A DNA stretch of 64,000 bases from CAKXIK01 sp050947015 (GTDB lineage: Bacteria > Bacillota > Clostridia > Oscillospirales > Acutalibacteraceae): NCBI GenBank assembly GCA_050947015.1, contig JBMNVT010000002.1:77160-141159 (forward strand), in the 5' to 3' direction. The translations under genes and the position numbers were made by a program. The notes under the pieces are model-generated. The model had not been told where the DNA came from, did no database searches, and worked only from the letters and a program-made list of their open reading frames with translations. Below are positions 9,334-18,003 of the stretch, piece after piece; within the stretch, counting starts at the first letter, position 1; each line of letters opens with the position of its first letter.

Positions 9334-10686
9334 GTGAAACTATACTCGTTTTATCAGAACCTCAGCAGCGGCACCGTCATCCTGATTGCATTGGCGGTTA
9401 TCCTTTTCTCTGGATTTCTCGTTACGCGAATCACCAAACTGCTTCACCTGCCGAACGTCAGCGGGTACATTTTGGCGGGTATTCTGATCGGTCCGTATGT
9501 ACTCGGCGCTATTCCTCCTTCCTTGACAGAGGGGATGGGATTTATCAGCGACATTGCGCTTGCGTTTATCGCTTTTGGCGTAGGAAAATTTTTTAAAAAG
9601 AAGGTTATTCGGCGAACCGGCAGCCGTATTGTAATTATTACTGCGCTGGAATCGCTGTTGGCCGGTGTTCTGGTTACGTTCGGTATGCTGCTGATTTTTG
9701 GCCTGGATTTAAAATTTTGCCTGCTGCTGGGCGCCATCGCCACCGCCACCGCCCCTGCCAGCACAATGATGACGATTAACCAATATCACGCAAAGGGTGA
9801 GTTTGTCAATACACTGCTGCAGGTGGTTGCTTTGGACGATGTCGTCTGCCTTCTGGCCTTCAGCGCCGTTACCGCCGTGGCCGGTTCGGAAAGTGGTTCC
9901 GCTTCTGCCTGGGATGTTATTCTTCCAATTCTTTATAACCTTGGGGCAATCGTTTTGGGTTTTCTTTGCGGTTTTTTGCTCGGTCGGCTGCTCACCCCAC
10001 AGCGCAGCAAGGATAATCGGCTGATCCTGGCAATCGCCATGCTGCTCGGTCTCTGCGGAATCTGCGCAGCCGTTAATGTGTCCCCTCTGCTTTCCTGCAT
10101 GGTGTTTGGCGCTGCTTACATCAATCTGACTCGCGACAAGAAGCTGTTTCGTCAGCTTAACAACTTTACTCCACCGGTGCTCTCCATTTTCTTTATTATG
10201 TCCGGTATGAACCTTGACGTGGCAGCCCTCGGCACGATCGGCGTGGTAGGAATCGCCTACTTCCTGATTCGGATTGCCGGAAAATATGTTGGAGCCTTTC
10301 TTGGGTGTGCCTTCACAAAGTCTCCGGTCAAAACGAGAAATTATCTTGGGCTTGGGTTGATTCCGCAGGCCGGCGTTGCGATTGGTCTGGCATTTTTGGG
10401 ACAGCGGATGCTCCCCCCGGAATTAGGCAATGCTTTTTTAACCATCATCCTCTGTTCCTCTGTTTTGTATGAATTGATCGGTCCTGCCAGTGCAAAGGCC
10501 GCTTTGGTGCTGGCAGGCGTTATTCCGAAAAATGTTCCCGCCGCAGCAGAAGAGCTGGACGCAGGCTCCGGTGAGCCGGAACTGACCGACGCAACGATTT
10601 CACCCGAGGACGACTTGAATACTTCCGAACGCTCTGCTTGCTGTGAATGCGGCGGCAAAACACAGAGCTGTGAAACTCAGCCGTGA
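9334..10686 (+). CDS. Cation:proton antiporter (CPA2/KefB-like)
   Basis: A monovalent cation/H+ antiporter of the CPA2 superfamily, 450 residues with roughly 12 hydrophobic helices and no TrkA-N domain. Family features seen include the early helices ending VSGYILAGILIGPYVLG, the helix with LDDVVCLLAF carrying the aspartate pair expected for proton coupling, and the late GLIPQAGVAIGL segment. The start is a GTG preceded by AAAGGGG. The C-terminal 55 residues are a hydrophilic acidic tail ending with closely spaced cysteines (CCECGGKTQSCE). That tail is unusual and might bind metal or sense redox state, which is inference. It is probably controlled by the divergent LysR gene. The cation is not determinable. 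Confidence 0.9.
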   Translation: MKLYSFYQNLSSGTVILIALAVILFSGFLVTRITKLLHLPNVSGYILAGILIGPYVLGAIPPSLTEGMGFISDIALAFIAFGVGKFFKKKVIRRTGSRIVIITALESLLAGVLVTFGMLLIFGLDLKFCLLLGAIATATAPASTMMTINQYHAKGEFVNTLLQVVALDDVVCLLAFSAVTAVAGSESGSASAWDVILPILYNLGAIVLGFLCGFLLGRLLTPQRSKDNRLILAIAMLLGLCGICAAVNVSPLLSCMVFGAAYINLTRDKKLFRQLNNFTPPVLSIFFIMSGMNLDVAALGTIGVVGIAYFLIRIAGKYVGAFLGCAFTKSPVKTRNYLGLGLIPQAGVAIGLAFLGQRMLPPELGNAFLTIILCSSVLYELIGPASAKAALVLAGVIPKNVPAAAEELDAGSGEPELTDATISPEDDLNTSERSACCECGGKTQSCETQP

Positions 10687-10828
10687 CCGGACAAAAAATG
10701 AAAAAGATGCAGATCCCTTTCCAACGGGCACTGGTTCCATACCGATGAACAAATGAATTTCATAGATAAATGGTTCATGCAGCTAACTTAAAAACGGTGC
10801 GGATGACAAAATCAAATCTTTGCGCCAC

Positions 10829-10874
10829 AAACAAAGACCGATGTTGTCCGGACGGATGGCGTCGGTCTTTGTTT
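10829..10874 (+). terminator. Stem-loop, likely terminator after antiporter
   Basis: ACAAAGACCGA at 10831-10841 pairs with TCGGTCTTTGT at 10862-10872, followed by a short T run. It lies about 145 bases after the antiporter stop, in a 317-base gap that otherwise holds only the promoter of the next operon. Confidence 0.6.
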
Positions 10875-10931
10875 CACAGCACATTTTGATGAGTTGCGGC
10901 AAATTTTATGTTGATTTTTGGGGTTGACCGC

Positions 10932-10975
10932 TTGACAAATTCGACACCATAGTATACTATTTATATAGTGCACTA
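10932..10975 (+). promoter_or_regulatory. Promoter and palindromic operator of GntR/ABC operon
   Basis: A perfect TTGACA -35 box (10932-10937) is followed after 17 bases by TACTAT (10955-10960). Two perfect 10-bp palindromes, TAGTATACTA (10950-10959) and TAGTGCACTA (10966-10975), cover the -10 box and start site. The outer halves AGTATA and TGCACT resemble the AGTGTA/TACACT half-sites known for YtrA-type GntR repressors. Autorepression by the next gene is the obvious reading. Confidence 0.7.
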
Positions 10976-11003
10976 ATATCCTGTATGTAAGGAGGGTGTG
11001 TCA

Positions 11004-11405
11004 ATGGAATTCGATTACAATATTCCGATTTATCTGCAGGTTGCACGCAGAATTAAATCGCAGATTGCCTCCGGGCTCTTGCGCCCAGGAGATAAGCTTC
11101 CTTCCAATCTGGATCTTGCAATCGAATATAAGATCAATCCCAATACAGTGCAGCGGATTTACCGCGAACTGGAAAACGAACAAATTTCTTTTACGAGGCG
11201 CGGAATTGGTACGTTTGTTTCAGAGGATGAAGCAGTCGTCAGCCGCCTGAAACAGGAAATGTCCGCGGAGGTCACCACCGCTTTTTTAAAAGAAATGCAG
11301 GCAATCGGTTTTTCTGCGGAAGAAATTCTCGCCACCATAACCGCGGCTTTGACCGAACAAAACAATCCCGAAACAGGAAAGGATGATTTTTATGCTGAAA
11401 TTTGA
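11004..11405 (+). CDS. GntR family regulator, YtrA subfamily
   Basis: A short 133-residue GntR-type repressor. The winged helix domain (IPIYLQVARRIKSQIASGLL, then a PGDKLPSNLDLA segment and NPNTVQRIYREL) fills residues 5-70. The remaining 60 residues are a helical dimerisation tail, too short for a ligand domain, as in YtrA. Two starts are possible; the ATG at 11004 is chosen because GGAGGG is 7 bases upstream, whereas the GTG two codons earlier touches the ribosome site. Its stop overlaps the ABC ATPase start by 14 bases. YtrA-type operons respond to cell-envelope stress in other Firmicutes, so a similar role is inferred here. Confidence 0.93.
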   Translation: MEFDYNIPIYLQVARRIKSQIASGLLRPGDKLPSNLDLAIEYKINPNTVQRIYRELENEQISFTRRGIGTFVSEDEAVVSRLKQEMSAEVTTAFLKEMQAIGFSAEEILATITAALTEQNNPETGKDDFYAEI

Positions 11406-12273
11406 TTCCATTACCAAGGGGTACGGCGGACGGCAGGCTCTGTTCAACGTCAACCTGCAGTTTGAACCGGGCTGCCTCTGCGCATTGGTCGGCCCAAATG
11501 GCAGCGGCAAAAGCACGCTGATGAAAATCGGCGCCGGCCTGGTAAAACCCACCCACGGAACGGCAAGCTACAACGGGCTGCCCATCGGCAAAGAATCCAA
11601 GGCAAAAATTGCATATATGTCAACGGAACCGTTTTATTACAGCTACATGAATATCGGCAACGTCGGTCAGTTCTATGAGGATTTTTATCAGGATTTCGAC
11701 CCGCGTGCCTACGCTGAGCTGATTCGCTTCATGGAACTTTCCATGGATATGAAAGTAAAATCGCTTTCCTCCGGCATGGCGGCCAAGTTGAAAATTGCAG
11801 CCACTCTTGCGCGCAACGCCGAAGTAGTGATGCTGGACGAACCTCTGAACGGGATCGATCTGATCGGGCGTGATCAGATCATCAATTCCATTATCCGATA
11901 TACCGGCGCCGGCAGAACTTTTATTATTTCCAGCCATCTGCTTGATGAGCTTGAATCGATTACCGACACCGTGGTCATGCTGCGGAACGGCCAGGTTATT
12001 CTGAGCGGCAAAGCGGAGGAAATCCGCGAGCAGCACGGAAAATCTATCGTTGAGCTTTACAAGGAGATTTATTCCGCCGGATATCCGAACGTGCCGGGTC
12101 AGCCGCCTTACGGTGCGCCAGGCTTCCCACCTCAAGCTTATTACGGTCAGCCTCCTATATATCAGAACGTGCAGCAGCCATACGGACAGACGCCCCAGCC
12201 GCCTGTACCAGGCGTTTCGCCGACTGCACCGGAAGAGCGTGACAAAGACAAAGCCGACGGTCCAAACGACTGA
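11392..12273 (+). CDS. ABC transporter ATP-binding protein with Pro/Gln-rich tail
   Basis: The nucleotide-binding subunit for the permease that follows. Walker A GPNGSGKST, an LSSGMAAK signature, Walker B VVMLDEP and the switch histidine in IISSHLLDE are all present within the first 230 residues. The start is the ATG 8 bases after AAGGA. The last 60 or so residues are unusual: a low-complexity region rich in proline, glutamine, tyrosine and glycine (repeating elements such as GQPPYG and QPPIYQ), followed by a charged end. That tail is not part of the ABC fold and may be disordered or an interaction surface. It is translationally coupled to the GntR gene upstream. Confidence 0.93.
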   Translation: MLKFDSITKGYGGRQALFNVNLQFEPGCLCALVGPNGSGKSTLMKIGAGLVKPTHGTASYNGLPIGKESKAKIAYMSTEPFYYSYMNIGNVGQFYEDFYQDFDPRAYAELIRFMELSMDMKVKSLSSGMAAKLKIAATLARNAEVVMLDEPLNGIDLIGRDQIINSIIRYTGAGRTFIISSHLLDELESITDTVVMLRNGQVILSGKAEEIREQHGKSIVELYKEIYSAGYPNVPGQPPYGAPGFPPQAYYGQPPIYQNVQQPYGQTPQPPVPGVSPTAPEERDKDKADGPND

Positions 12274-12296
12274 GCGCAGAAAGGGGTAATTGACTT

Positions 12297-13076
12297 ATGA
12301 TTAAACTAATTAAATACGACCTCATCAAATCGCGGGCATGGTACATTATTACTGCGGCAGCGCTGCTGCTGATTGAAGCGGCTTATCTGCTCGGTTACTG
12401 GATTGAGAACGACGATCTTTTTAGCATCGGCGGCGTACTGTTTGTTGTTGCCGGCGCGTTTTCGCTGCTTGCTCTTCTGATTTATTCCGTTCAGCTCTAT
12501 TCGGAGGAGTTGACCAAAAAGTCGGGTTACATGACGTTTCTGACGCCACGCACCGCTTACCAGATTATTGGCAGCAAACTGATTGTTTCCTTTATCGTTC
12601 TGGTGATCGGGTTTGTCGTCTACTGCACGCTTGGTCTGCTCAATCTTCAGATCATCGCCAATATGCAGGGAAATCTTTTGGGTGAGATCATTTCCATGAT
12701 TTCACCGGACGATATCCCCGAGCTTCTTCTGCTTCTCTTTAATACGTTGATCCAATGGTTCGTGACGATTATCACCATTTATTTTTCCGTTACACTGGCC
12801 AGCACGCTGTTAGGCAATATTAAATTTCGCTGGTTGATTTCAGCGGCAATTTTCCTCGCAATCAACACTGTGGTCAGCGTCATTTCTTCCTCCCTGGTGA
12901 TGAACAAAGCGCTTCAGTTTTCCTACAGCATGACAGAAACCAGCAGCCCCTCCTTTTCATTTTTTCTGGACAATTCCGCGGAACTGATGCTGATCTCTTT
13001 GGCGATCAATCTGGTTCTTGCCGTTGGTTTTTACTTTGCGACCGCAGCTCTTGCCGAAAAAAAACTCAGCCTGTAA
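12297..13076 (+). CDS. ABC-2 type permease subunit
   Basis: A 259-residue membrane protein with about six hydrophobic segments, arranged like ABC-2 permeases of the GntR-ABC operons. AAAGGGG lies 11 bases before the ATG, and the gene starts 23 bases after the ATPase stop. It would pair with that ATPase to form a full transporter, probably two copies of each. A stem-loop terminator follows 20 bases after the stop, closing a three-gene operon. The substrate is unknown; in related systems these transporters are linked to antibiotic or envelope stress. Confidence 0.88.
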   Translation: MIKLIKYDLIKSRAWYIITAAALLLIEAAYLLGYWIENDDLFSIGGVLFVVAGAFSLLALLIYSVQLYSEELTKKSGYMTFLTPRTAYQIIGSKLIVSFIVLVIGFVVYCTLGLLNLQIIANMQGNLLGEIISMISPDDIPELLLLLFNTLIQWFVTIITIYFSVTLASTLLGNIKFRWLISAAIFLAINTVVSVISSSLVMNKALQFSYSMTETSSPSFSFFLDNSAELMLISLAINLVLAVGFYFATAALAEKKLSL

Positions 13077-13096
13077 TGCTATTTTTAAAATAATAA

Positions 13097-13139
13097 CGGC
13101 AGACATCTGCTTTCTCTGGGCATTTGTCTGCTGTTTTTT
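13097..13139 (+). terminator. Terminator of the GntR-ABC operon
   Basis: CGGCAGACA (13097-13105) pairs with TGTCTGCTG (13125-13133) with one wobble, followed by six T. Confidence 0.85.
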
Positions 13140-13160
13140 GCCGCGGTTTGTGTCTTTGAC

Positions 13161-13313
13161 TCAGGATTCCGGCGGTTTTTTCTTCTGTTTCTCCGGTTCG
13201 TGCGGAAATCCCTGCGCAATTGCAGGAAACCGATTGCCGGAATCTGCCGTGGGCTGGATGTTGTACGTTCCGTACTTATTAATCAACTCGTCTGCGGTCT
13301 CCGGTTGATCCAT
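13161..13313 (-). CDS. Small hypothetical protein, about 50 residues
   Basis: An open frame starting MDQPETADELINKYGTYNIQ and ending in a lysine/proline-rich tail. The segment INKYGTYNIQPTADSGNRFP followed by AIAQG looks like a protein, and I recall similar short clostridial proteins, though I cannot name a family. The frame continues upstream without a stop to about 13496, allowing a 96-residue version from a TTG at 13451; neither start has a convincing ribosome site. It sits alone on the minus strand in the 494-base gap between two plus-strand ABC operons. Function unknown. Confidence 0.4.
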   Translation of the reverse strand: MDQPETADELINKYGTYNIQPTADSGNRFPAIAQGFPHEPEKQKKKPPES

Positions 13314-13570
13314 GATTGGCTTTACCGAAATTTCCTCTCCCTTTTTCCATTTATCTCTCACATTCGTCGTTCCCTTCCAGTAAATTTCCGGCGGTAAAAA
13401 CTTTATGACGCATAAATCTGCCGGCAAAGTCAGTATTCCCGAAAAACGCAATTCTATTGTTTTTCCGATTCCGCAACTAATAAGTTCCCCCTTTCAAACT
13501 GCTGCGTTCTTGTTTGCGTTCAACACCACATGGTAAAATAGGGTTACTTCATCGAAAGGCGGTCTATAAA

Positions 13571-15340
13571 ATGGAATCAAACGAAAAACTGCAGTTAAAA
13601 AAACAAAAAAGAGAGTCCGCCCGACTTCAGCGCCGATTTACCGCAACTTTTCTGGCTCAAAACCGTGCGTCGTTTTTGATTACGCTGGGTACTGTTATTC
13701 TTCTTTGCGCACTGGAACTGTTGCTCGCATGGTTGATACAGCAGATTCTGGACGCCGCTGCCGGCAGCGATGCCGCATCTTTGCTCCGAACGGTATTTTG
13801 TTTCCTGATTGCGTTTTTTCTGTTTCTGGCGGCATCCATGATTCGGCGGTGCACCTTTTCGTGTTTTATGCAGCGTGCCATGCGTCAGTACAAAGAATAT
13901 GCGTTTGTCGAAATTACAAAAAAAAGCATCGGCTCCTTCAACCAAGAAAACACCGGACGCTATATTTCTGCGCTGACAAACGACGCAACTTCTATTGAGA
14001 CAAATTATCTGGAAAAATGTTTTACGCTGATTATGCAGTCGTTGCTGTTCTGCGGCGCACTCACGATGATGTTTTGCTACAGTCCGCTGCTGACCGGAAT
14101 TGCTGTGTTGATTTCTATGCTGCCCGTGGCCGCATCCCTGATTTGCGGAAAGCGGCTAACCGACAAAGAAAAGGCCGTTTCCATTCAAAATGAAAATTTT
14201 ATGTCAATGCTGAAGGATCTGCTGACCGGGTTCCCCGTTATCAAAAGCTTTAAAGCCGAAAAAGAAGTTACCGAGCAATTTGCGGAACAAAACCGGGAAT
14301 TGGAAAGCTGCAAACGTGCTCGCCGCATGACCGCCGACACAATTGACATCATCGGCACTTCAACCGGTCTGCTGGCGCAGTTTGGTGTGTTTTTTGCCGG
14401 AGCTTTTCTTGCGGTTACAGAAAATTCTATTACCACCGGTGTTGTCATTGTGTTTGTGCAGTTGATGAACTATGTGCTACAGCCGATTTCCACGGTACCG
14501 GCTCTGATCGCAAACCGCAAAGCGGCCTTGGCGCTGATTGACAAGCTGGCGCAGGCTGTTTCCTCCAACACATCGCGCAGCGGCAAGCCGGTCGGTCAGG
14601 TGCTGAACGATAAAATCGAAATCCGCAGCCTCACCTTTGGCTATGAGCCGGAGCAGGTTGTTCTCAAGGATATCACTCTGGATTTTGAGGCCGGAAAAAG
14701 CTATGCGCTGGTTGGTTCTTCCGGCAGCGGAAAGTCCACTCTGCTGAATCTTTTGATGGGTAGCTATGAAAATTACAGCGGTTCCATTCGTTTTGACGGC
14801 AACGAACTGCGCACCATCTGTACCGACTCTCTTTATGATATGATCTCGATGATTCAGCAAAACGTTTTTATTTTCAACAACACCATCCAAAACAATGTGA
14901 CCATGTTCCGCGAATTTCCCCAGGAAAAAATTGACCGGGCAATCCGGATGTCCGGTCTGGAGGAGCTTATCCGCCAGCGCGGCGCCGGTTATCTTTGCGG
15001 CGAAAACGGTTTAGGGCTTTCCGGCGGAGAACGACAGCGTGTTTCCATTGCGCGCAGTCTGTTGCGGGAAACACCGATTCTGCTGGTGGATGAAGCAACT
15101 GCAGCGCTTGACCCTGCCACTGCACACGCAGTTTCTTCTTCAATTCTGGATATTTCGGACCTGACCCGTGTGGTGGTAACGCATTGGCTGGAGGAATCGC
15201 TCCTGCGCCGTTATGACAGGATTGTGGTTCTGCGCAGCGGGAGGGTTTGTGAACAGGGAACCTTTGAAGAGCTAATGCAAAAGCAAAGCTATTTTTACTC
15301 TCTGTACACCGTTTCGGCCGCAGACGCTGCCGATTCATAA
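13571..15340 (+). CDS. ABC transporter, fused membrane and ATPase domains
   Basis: A half-size ABC exporter of 589 residues. Residues 1-320 carry about six membrane helices of the type 1 exporter fold, and the rest is the nucleotide-binding domain: Walker A GSSGSGKST, signature LSGGERQR, Walker B ILLVDEATAALD and the H-loop in VVVTHWLEE. The start is the ATG 8 bases after AGGCGG; a longer frame to 13514 has no such site. It would work as a homodimer or with another half transporter elsewhere, exporting lipid, peptide or drug. A strong bidirectional terminator follows. The substrate is not predictable. Confidence 0.93.
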   Translation: MESNEKLQLKKQKRESARLQRRFTATFLAQNRASFLITLGTVILLCALELLLAWLIQQILDAAAGSDAASLLRTVFCFLIAFFLFLAASMIRRCTFSCFMQRAMRQYKEYAFVEITKKSIGSFNQENTGRYISALTNDATSIETNYLEKCFTLIMQSLLFCGALTMMFCYSPLLTGIAVLISMLPVAASLICGKRLTDKEKAVSIQNENFMSMLKDLLTGFPVIKSFKAEKEVTEQFAEQNRELESCKRARRMTADTIDIIGTSTGLLAQFGVFFAGAFLAVTENSITTGVVIVFVQLMNYVLQPISTVPALIANRKAALALIDKLAQAVSSNTSRSGKPVGQVLNDKIEIRSLTFGYEPEQVVLKDITLDFEAGKSYALVGSSGSGKSTLLNLLMGSYENYSGSIRFDGNELRTICTDSLYDMISMIQQNVFIFNNTIQNNVTMFREFPQEKIDRAIRMSGLEELIRQRGAGYLCGENGLGLSGGERQRVSIARSLLRETPILLVDEATAALDPATAHAVSSSILDISDLTRVVVTHWLEESLLRRYDRIVVLRSGRVCEQGTFEELMQKQSYFYSLYTVSAADAADS

Positions 15341-15358
15341 GATCCTCTGCCGGTACAG

Positions 15359-15405
15359 AAAAAATCTCCTGCAGGCGACATGGCAACCGCCTGCAGGAGA
15401 TTTTT
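15359..15405 (+). terminator. Bidirectional terminator between ABC exporter and nrdD
   Basis: An almost perfect 18-bp inverted repeat (AAAAATCTCCTGCAGGCG with CGCCTGCAGGAGATTTTT) around a 10-base loop gives A/T runs on both sides, so it can serve both converging transcripts. Confidence 0.9.
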
Positions 15406-15482
15406 ATCATCGGGTATTCAGTTTTTCCGCTGCGCTTCGTTTCATCCCGTTGGCCTGCGAGCAAACATCCTCATCAGCCAAT

Positions 15483-17849
15483 TCAGCCGATCTGTTCGGC
15501 AAATTTGCGGATATTGGATACATTGGCGTAAGTTCTGGCTTTTTCGCCGTCGATTACAACCAGAGTCGGCGCCTGACAGACACCATATTTCCGCACCAGC
15601 TCCGCATGCTCCTCCGCGTCGATAATCTCATAAGCAACCCTGGCCTGCTGCAAAAAAGTGTTCGCCATCCGGCAGTTTGGACATGTTTTTGTAGTAAAAA
15701 GCAGCATCTGCCTCGCTTCTCCTTCCTCTGCTGGCTGATTCGTTTCCGACGCCGCCGGAATCCTCTTTTTCAGTACAGAAGCGGAAGGATCATACACCCT
15801 GCGCTCTTTAAATTCCTGCAGTTTACCATCGTTCCAGTTCTGCACCGGACGGTAATAGCCGGTAATCCTGGAGTAGACCTCAGTTTTTTCCCCGCAAATC
15901 GGACAGGTATACTGCTCGCCGCTGAGGTAGCCGTGCTCCCTGCAGACAGAATAGGTGGGAGAGATCGTATAATACGGAAGCTTGTAGTTCTCGGCAATCT
16001 TGCGCACCAAAGAGGCTGCCGCCTTCCAGTCCGGAAGCTTTTCACCGAGAAACGCGTGGAACACCGTTCCGGAGGTATACAGCGTCTGCAGCTCGTCCTG
16101 AATATCAAGCGCTTCAAAAATATCGGCCGTATAGCCGACCGGCAGATGAGAGCTGTTTGTGTAATAAGGCGTTCCGCCGGGTTCCGCTGCAGTTATAATA
16201 TTCGGAAATTGTGCAATATCATGCTTTGCCAGCCGGTAGGTTGTCGATTCCGCCGGAGTTGCTTCCAGATTATAAAGGTCGCCGTACTCCTGCTGGTAAT
16301 CGGCAAGACGTTCGCGCATATGATTGAGAACGTCCTTTGCAAACTGCTGTGTGTCGGCATGCGTCATATCGTGCTTGAGCCAGTTGGCATTCAGTCCAAC
16401 TTCGTTCATCCCAATCAAACCGATGGTGGAAAAATGATTCTCAAAGGAACCAAGGTAACGGCGGGTGTATGGATAAAGCCCCTCGTTGAGCAGCTTTGTG
16501 ATAACGGTGCGCTTAATTTTGAGCGACCGTGCAGAAAGATCCATCATTTTATCAAGTCGGCGGTAAAAATCGGCAGAATCTTTTGCCAGATAAGCAATCC
16601 GGGGCAGATTGATGGTAACGACGCCCACCGATCCGGTGGATTCTCCGCTGCCGAAGAATCCGCCGGATTTTTTGCGCAGCTCGCGCAGATCCAGACGCAG
16701 GCGGCAGCACATGCTCCGCACATCGCTGGGCTGCATTTCGCTGTTAATATAGTTGGAAAAATAAGGCGTACCGTATTTGGACGTCATTTCAAACAGAAGG
16801 CGATTGTTTTCCGTATCCGACCAGTCAAAATCTTTTGTGATTGAATAGGTCGGAATCGGGTACTGGAACCCGCGCCCGTTTGCGTCCCCTTCAATCATGG
16901 TTTCTATGAACGCGCGATTAATCATGTCCATCTCGCGCTTGCAATCCTTATATTTAAAATTCATTTCCTTGCCGCCGACAATCGCGTTGAGTTCGGCCAA
17001 GTCATCCGGAACCGTCCAGTCCAGAGTAATGTTTGAAAACGGGGCCTGCGTTCCCCAGCGGCTTGGCGTATTGACGCCATAAATAAAGGATTCAATGCAT
17101 TTTTTCACTTCATCATAAGTCAGACAGTCGCTTTTTACAAACGGCGCGAGGTAGGTGTCGAAGGAAGAAAACGCCTGTGCACCCGCCCATTCATTCTGCA
17201 TAATGCCGAGAAAATTCACCATTTGGTTGCACAGCGTCGCAAGGTGCTTAGCCGGCGACGACGTAATCTTGCCCGGAATGCCGCCAAGCCCTTCTTGAAT
17301 CAGCTGGCGCAGCGACCAACCAGCGCAATAACCGGTCAGCATGGAAAGATCGTGAATATGAATATCTGCATTGCGGTGCGCATCGGCAATTTCCTGATCA
17401 TAAATCTCCGAAAGCCAGTAATTGGCGGTAATTGCGCCCGAATTGCTGAGGATCAGGCCGCCGACCGAATAAGTAACGGTGGAGTTTTCCTTCACCCGCC
17501 AGTCGCGGACATGAACGTAACTGTCCACCACCTCTTTATAGTCAAGAATTGTAGATTTCAGGTTGCGCAGTTTTTCACGCTGCTTTCGGTAAAGAATATA
17601 AGCTTTGGCAACGTCCGCATATCCGGCCTGAACCAGCACGTTTTCGACACTATCTTGAATATCCTCCACTGCGATCAGATCATCCCGGATTTTCGGCTCA
17701 AAATCCGCTGTCACTTTGAGCGCCAACAGCTCGATTACGCTGGGATGATACTGTTTTTCCTGCGCCTCAAACGCTTTGGTAATCGCAGTTTCAATCTTAT
17801 TCAGATTAAAATCAGCCGTTTTTCCGTCTCGTTTTGTTACCCGGTACAT
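15483..17849 (-). CDS. nrdD: Anaerobic ribonucleoside-triphosphate reductase with C-terminal redoxin domain
   Basis: The oxygen-sensitive class III reductase that makes dNTPs using a glycyl radical. The 788-residue protein starts with an ATP-cone (about residues 1-95), then the ten-stranded barrel catalytic part. Near residue 650 come two cysteine pairs (CREHGYLSG, CPICGEK) of the zinc site and the glycyl loop RITGYYRP. The last 75 residues form a separate glutaredoxin/thioredoxin-like domain with TCPNCRMANTF as active site and APTLVV as the cis-proline region. This fused redoxin could reduce the enzyme, which is inference. The start ATG is 8 bases after AGGAGGAGG. It has its own promoter at 17907-17935, separate from nrdG. 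Confidence 0.96.
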   Translation of the reverse strand: MYRVTKRDGKTADFNLNKIETAITKAFEAQEKQYHPSVIELLALKVTADFEPKIRDDLIAVEDIQDSVENVLVQAGYADVAKAYILYRKQREKLRNLKSTILDYKEVVDSYVHVRDWRVKENSTVTYSVGGLILSNSGAITANYWLSEIYDQEIADAHRNADIHIHDLSMLTGYCAGWSLRQLIQEGLGGIPGKITSSPAKHLATLCNQMVNFLGIMQNEWAGAQAFSSFDTYLAPFVKSDCLTYDEVKKCIESFIYGVNTPSRWGTQAPFSNITLDWTVPDDLAELNAIVGGKEMNFKYKDCKREMDMINRAFIETMIEGDANGRGFQYPIPTYSITKDFDWSDTENNRLLFEMTSKYGTPYFSNYINSEMQPSDVRSMCCRLRLDLRELRKKSGGFFGSGESTGSVGVVTINLPRIAYLAKDSADFYRRLDKMMDLSARSLKIKRTVITKLLNEGLYPYTRRYLGSFENHFSTIGLIGMNEVGLNANWLKHDMTHADTQQFAKDVLNHMRERLADYQQEYGDLYNLEATPAESTTYRLAKHDIAQFPNIITAAEPGGTPYYTNSSHLPVGYTADIFEALDIQDELQTLYTSGTVFHAFLGEKLPDWKAAASLVRKIAENYKLPYYTISPTYSVCREHGYLSGEQYTCPICGEKTEVYSRITGYYRPVQNWNDGKLQEFKERRVYDPSASVLKKRIPAASETNQPAEEGEARQMLLFTTKTCPNCRMANTFLQQARVAYEIIDAEEHAELVRKYGVCQAPTLVVIDGEKARTYANVSNIRKFAEQIG

Positions 17850-17906
17850 ATAGACAGCCTCCTCCTGATACTTTAAGGTGCCACGCACCCTGTGGTGAAC
17901 TAATTT

Positions 17907-17935
17907 ATTGTATCATCTTTCCTGTCACGCGTCAA
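17907..17935 (-). promoter_or_regulatory. Promoter of nrdD
   Basis: Read on the minus strand: TTGACG, 17 bases, TACAAT, ending about 58 bases before the nrdD ATG. It lies just downstream of the nrdG terminator. Confidence 0.75.
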
Positions 17936-17939
17936 GGCA

Positions 17940-17989
17940 TAAAAACACAAGATATAGCTGCTTATTTGTTAACAAACAGCTATATCTTG
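17940..17989 (-). terminator. Terminator of nrdG transcript
   Basis: A perfect 13-bp inverted repeat, CAAGATATAGCTG and CAGCTATATCTTG, with a 16-base loop, followed on the minus strand by TGTTTTT. Confidence 0.85.
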
Positions 17990-18003
17990 CGATTTCAATT
18001 ATA

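Noticed and set aside
15450..16844. 464-codon plus-strand frame
   Set aside because: Antisense to nrdD, which has all its catalytic motifs; the shadow has no recognisable domain.
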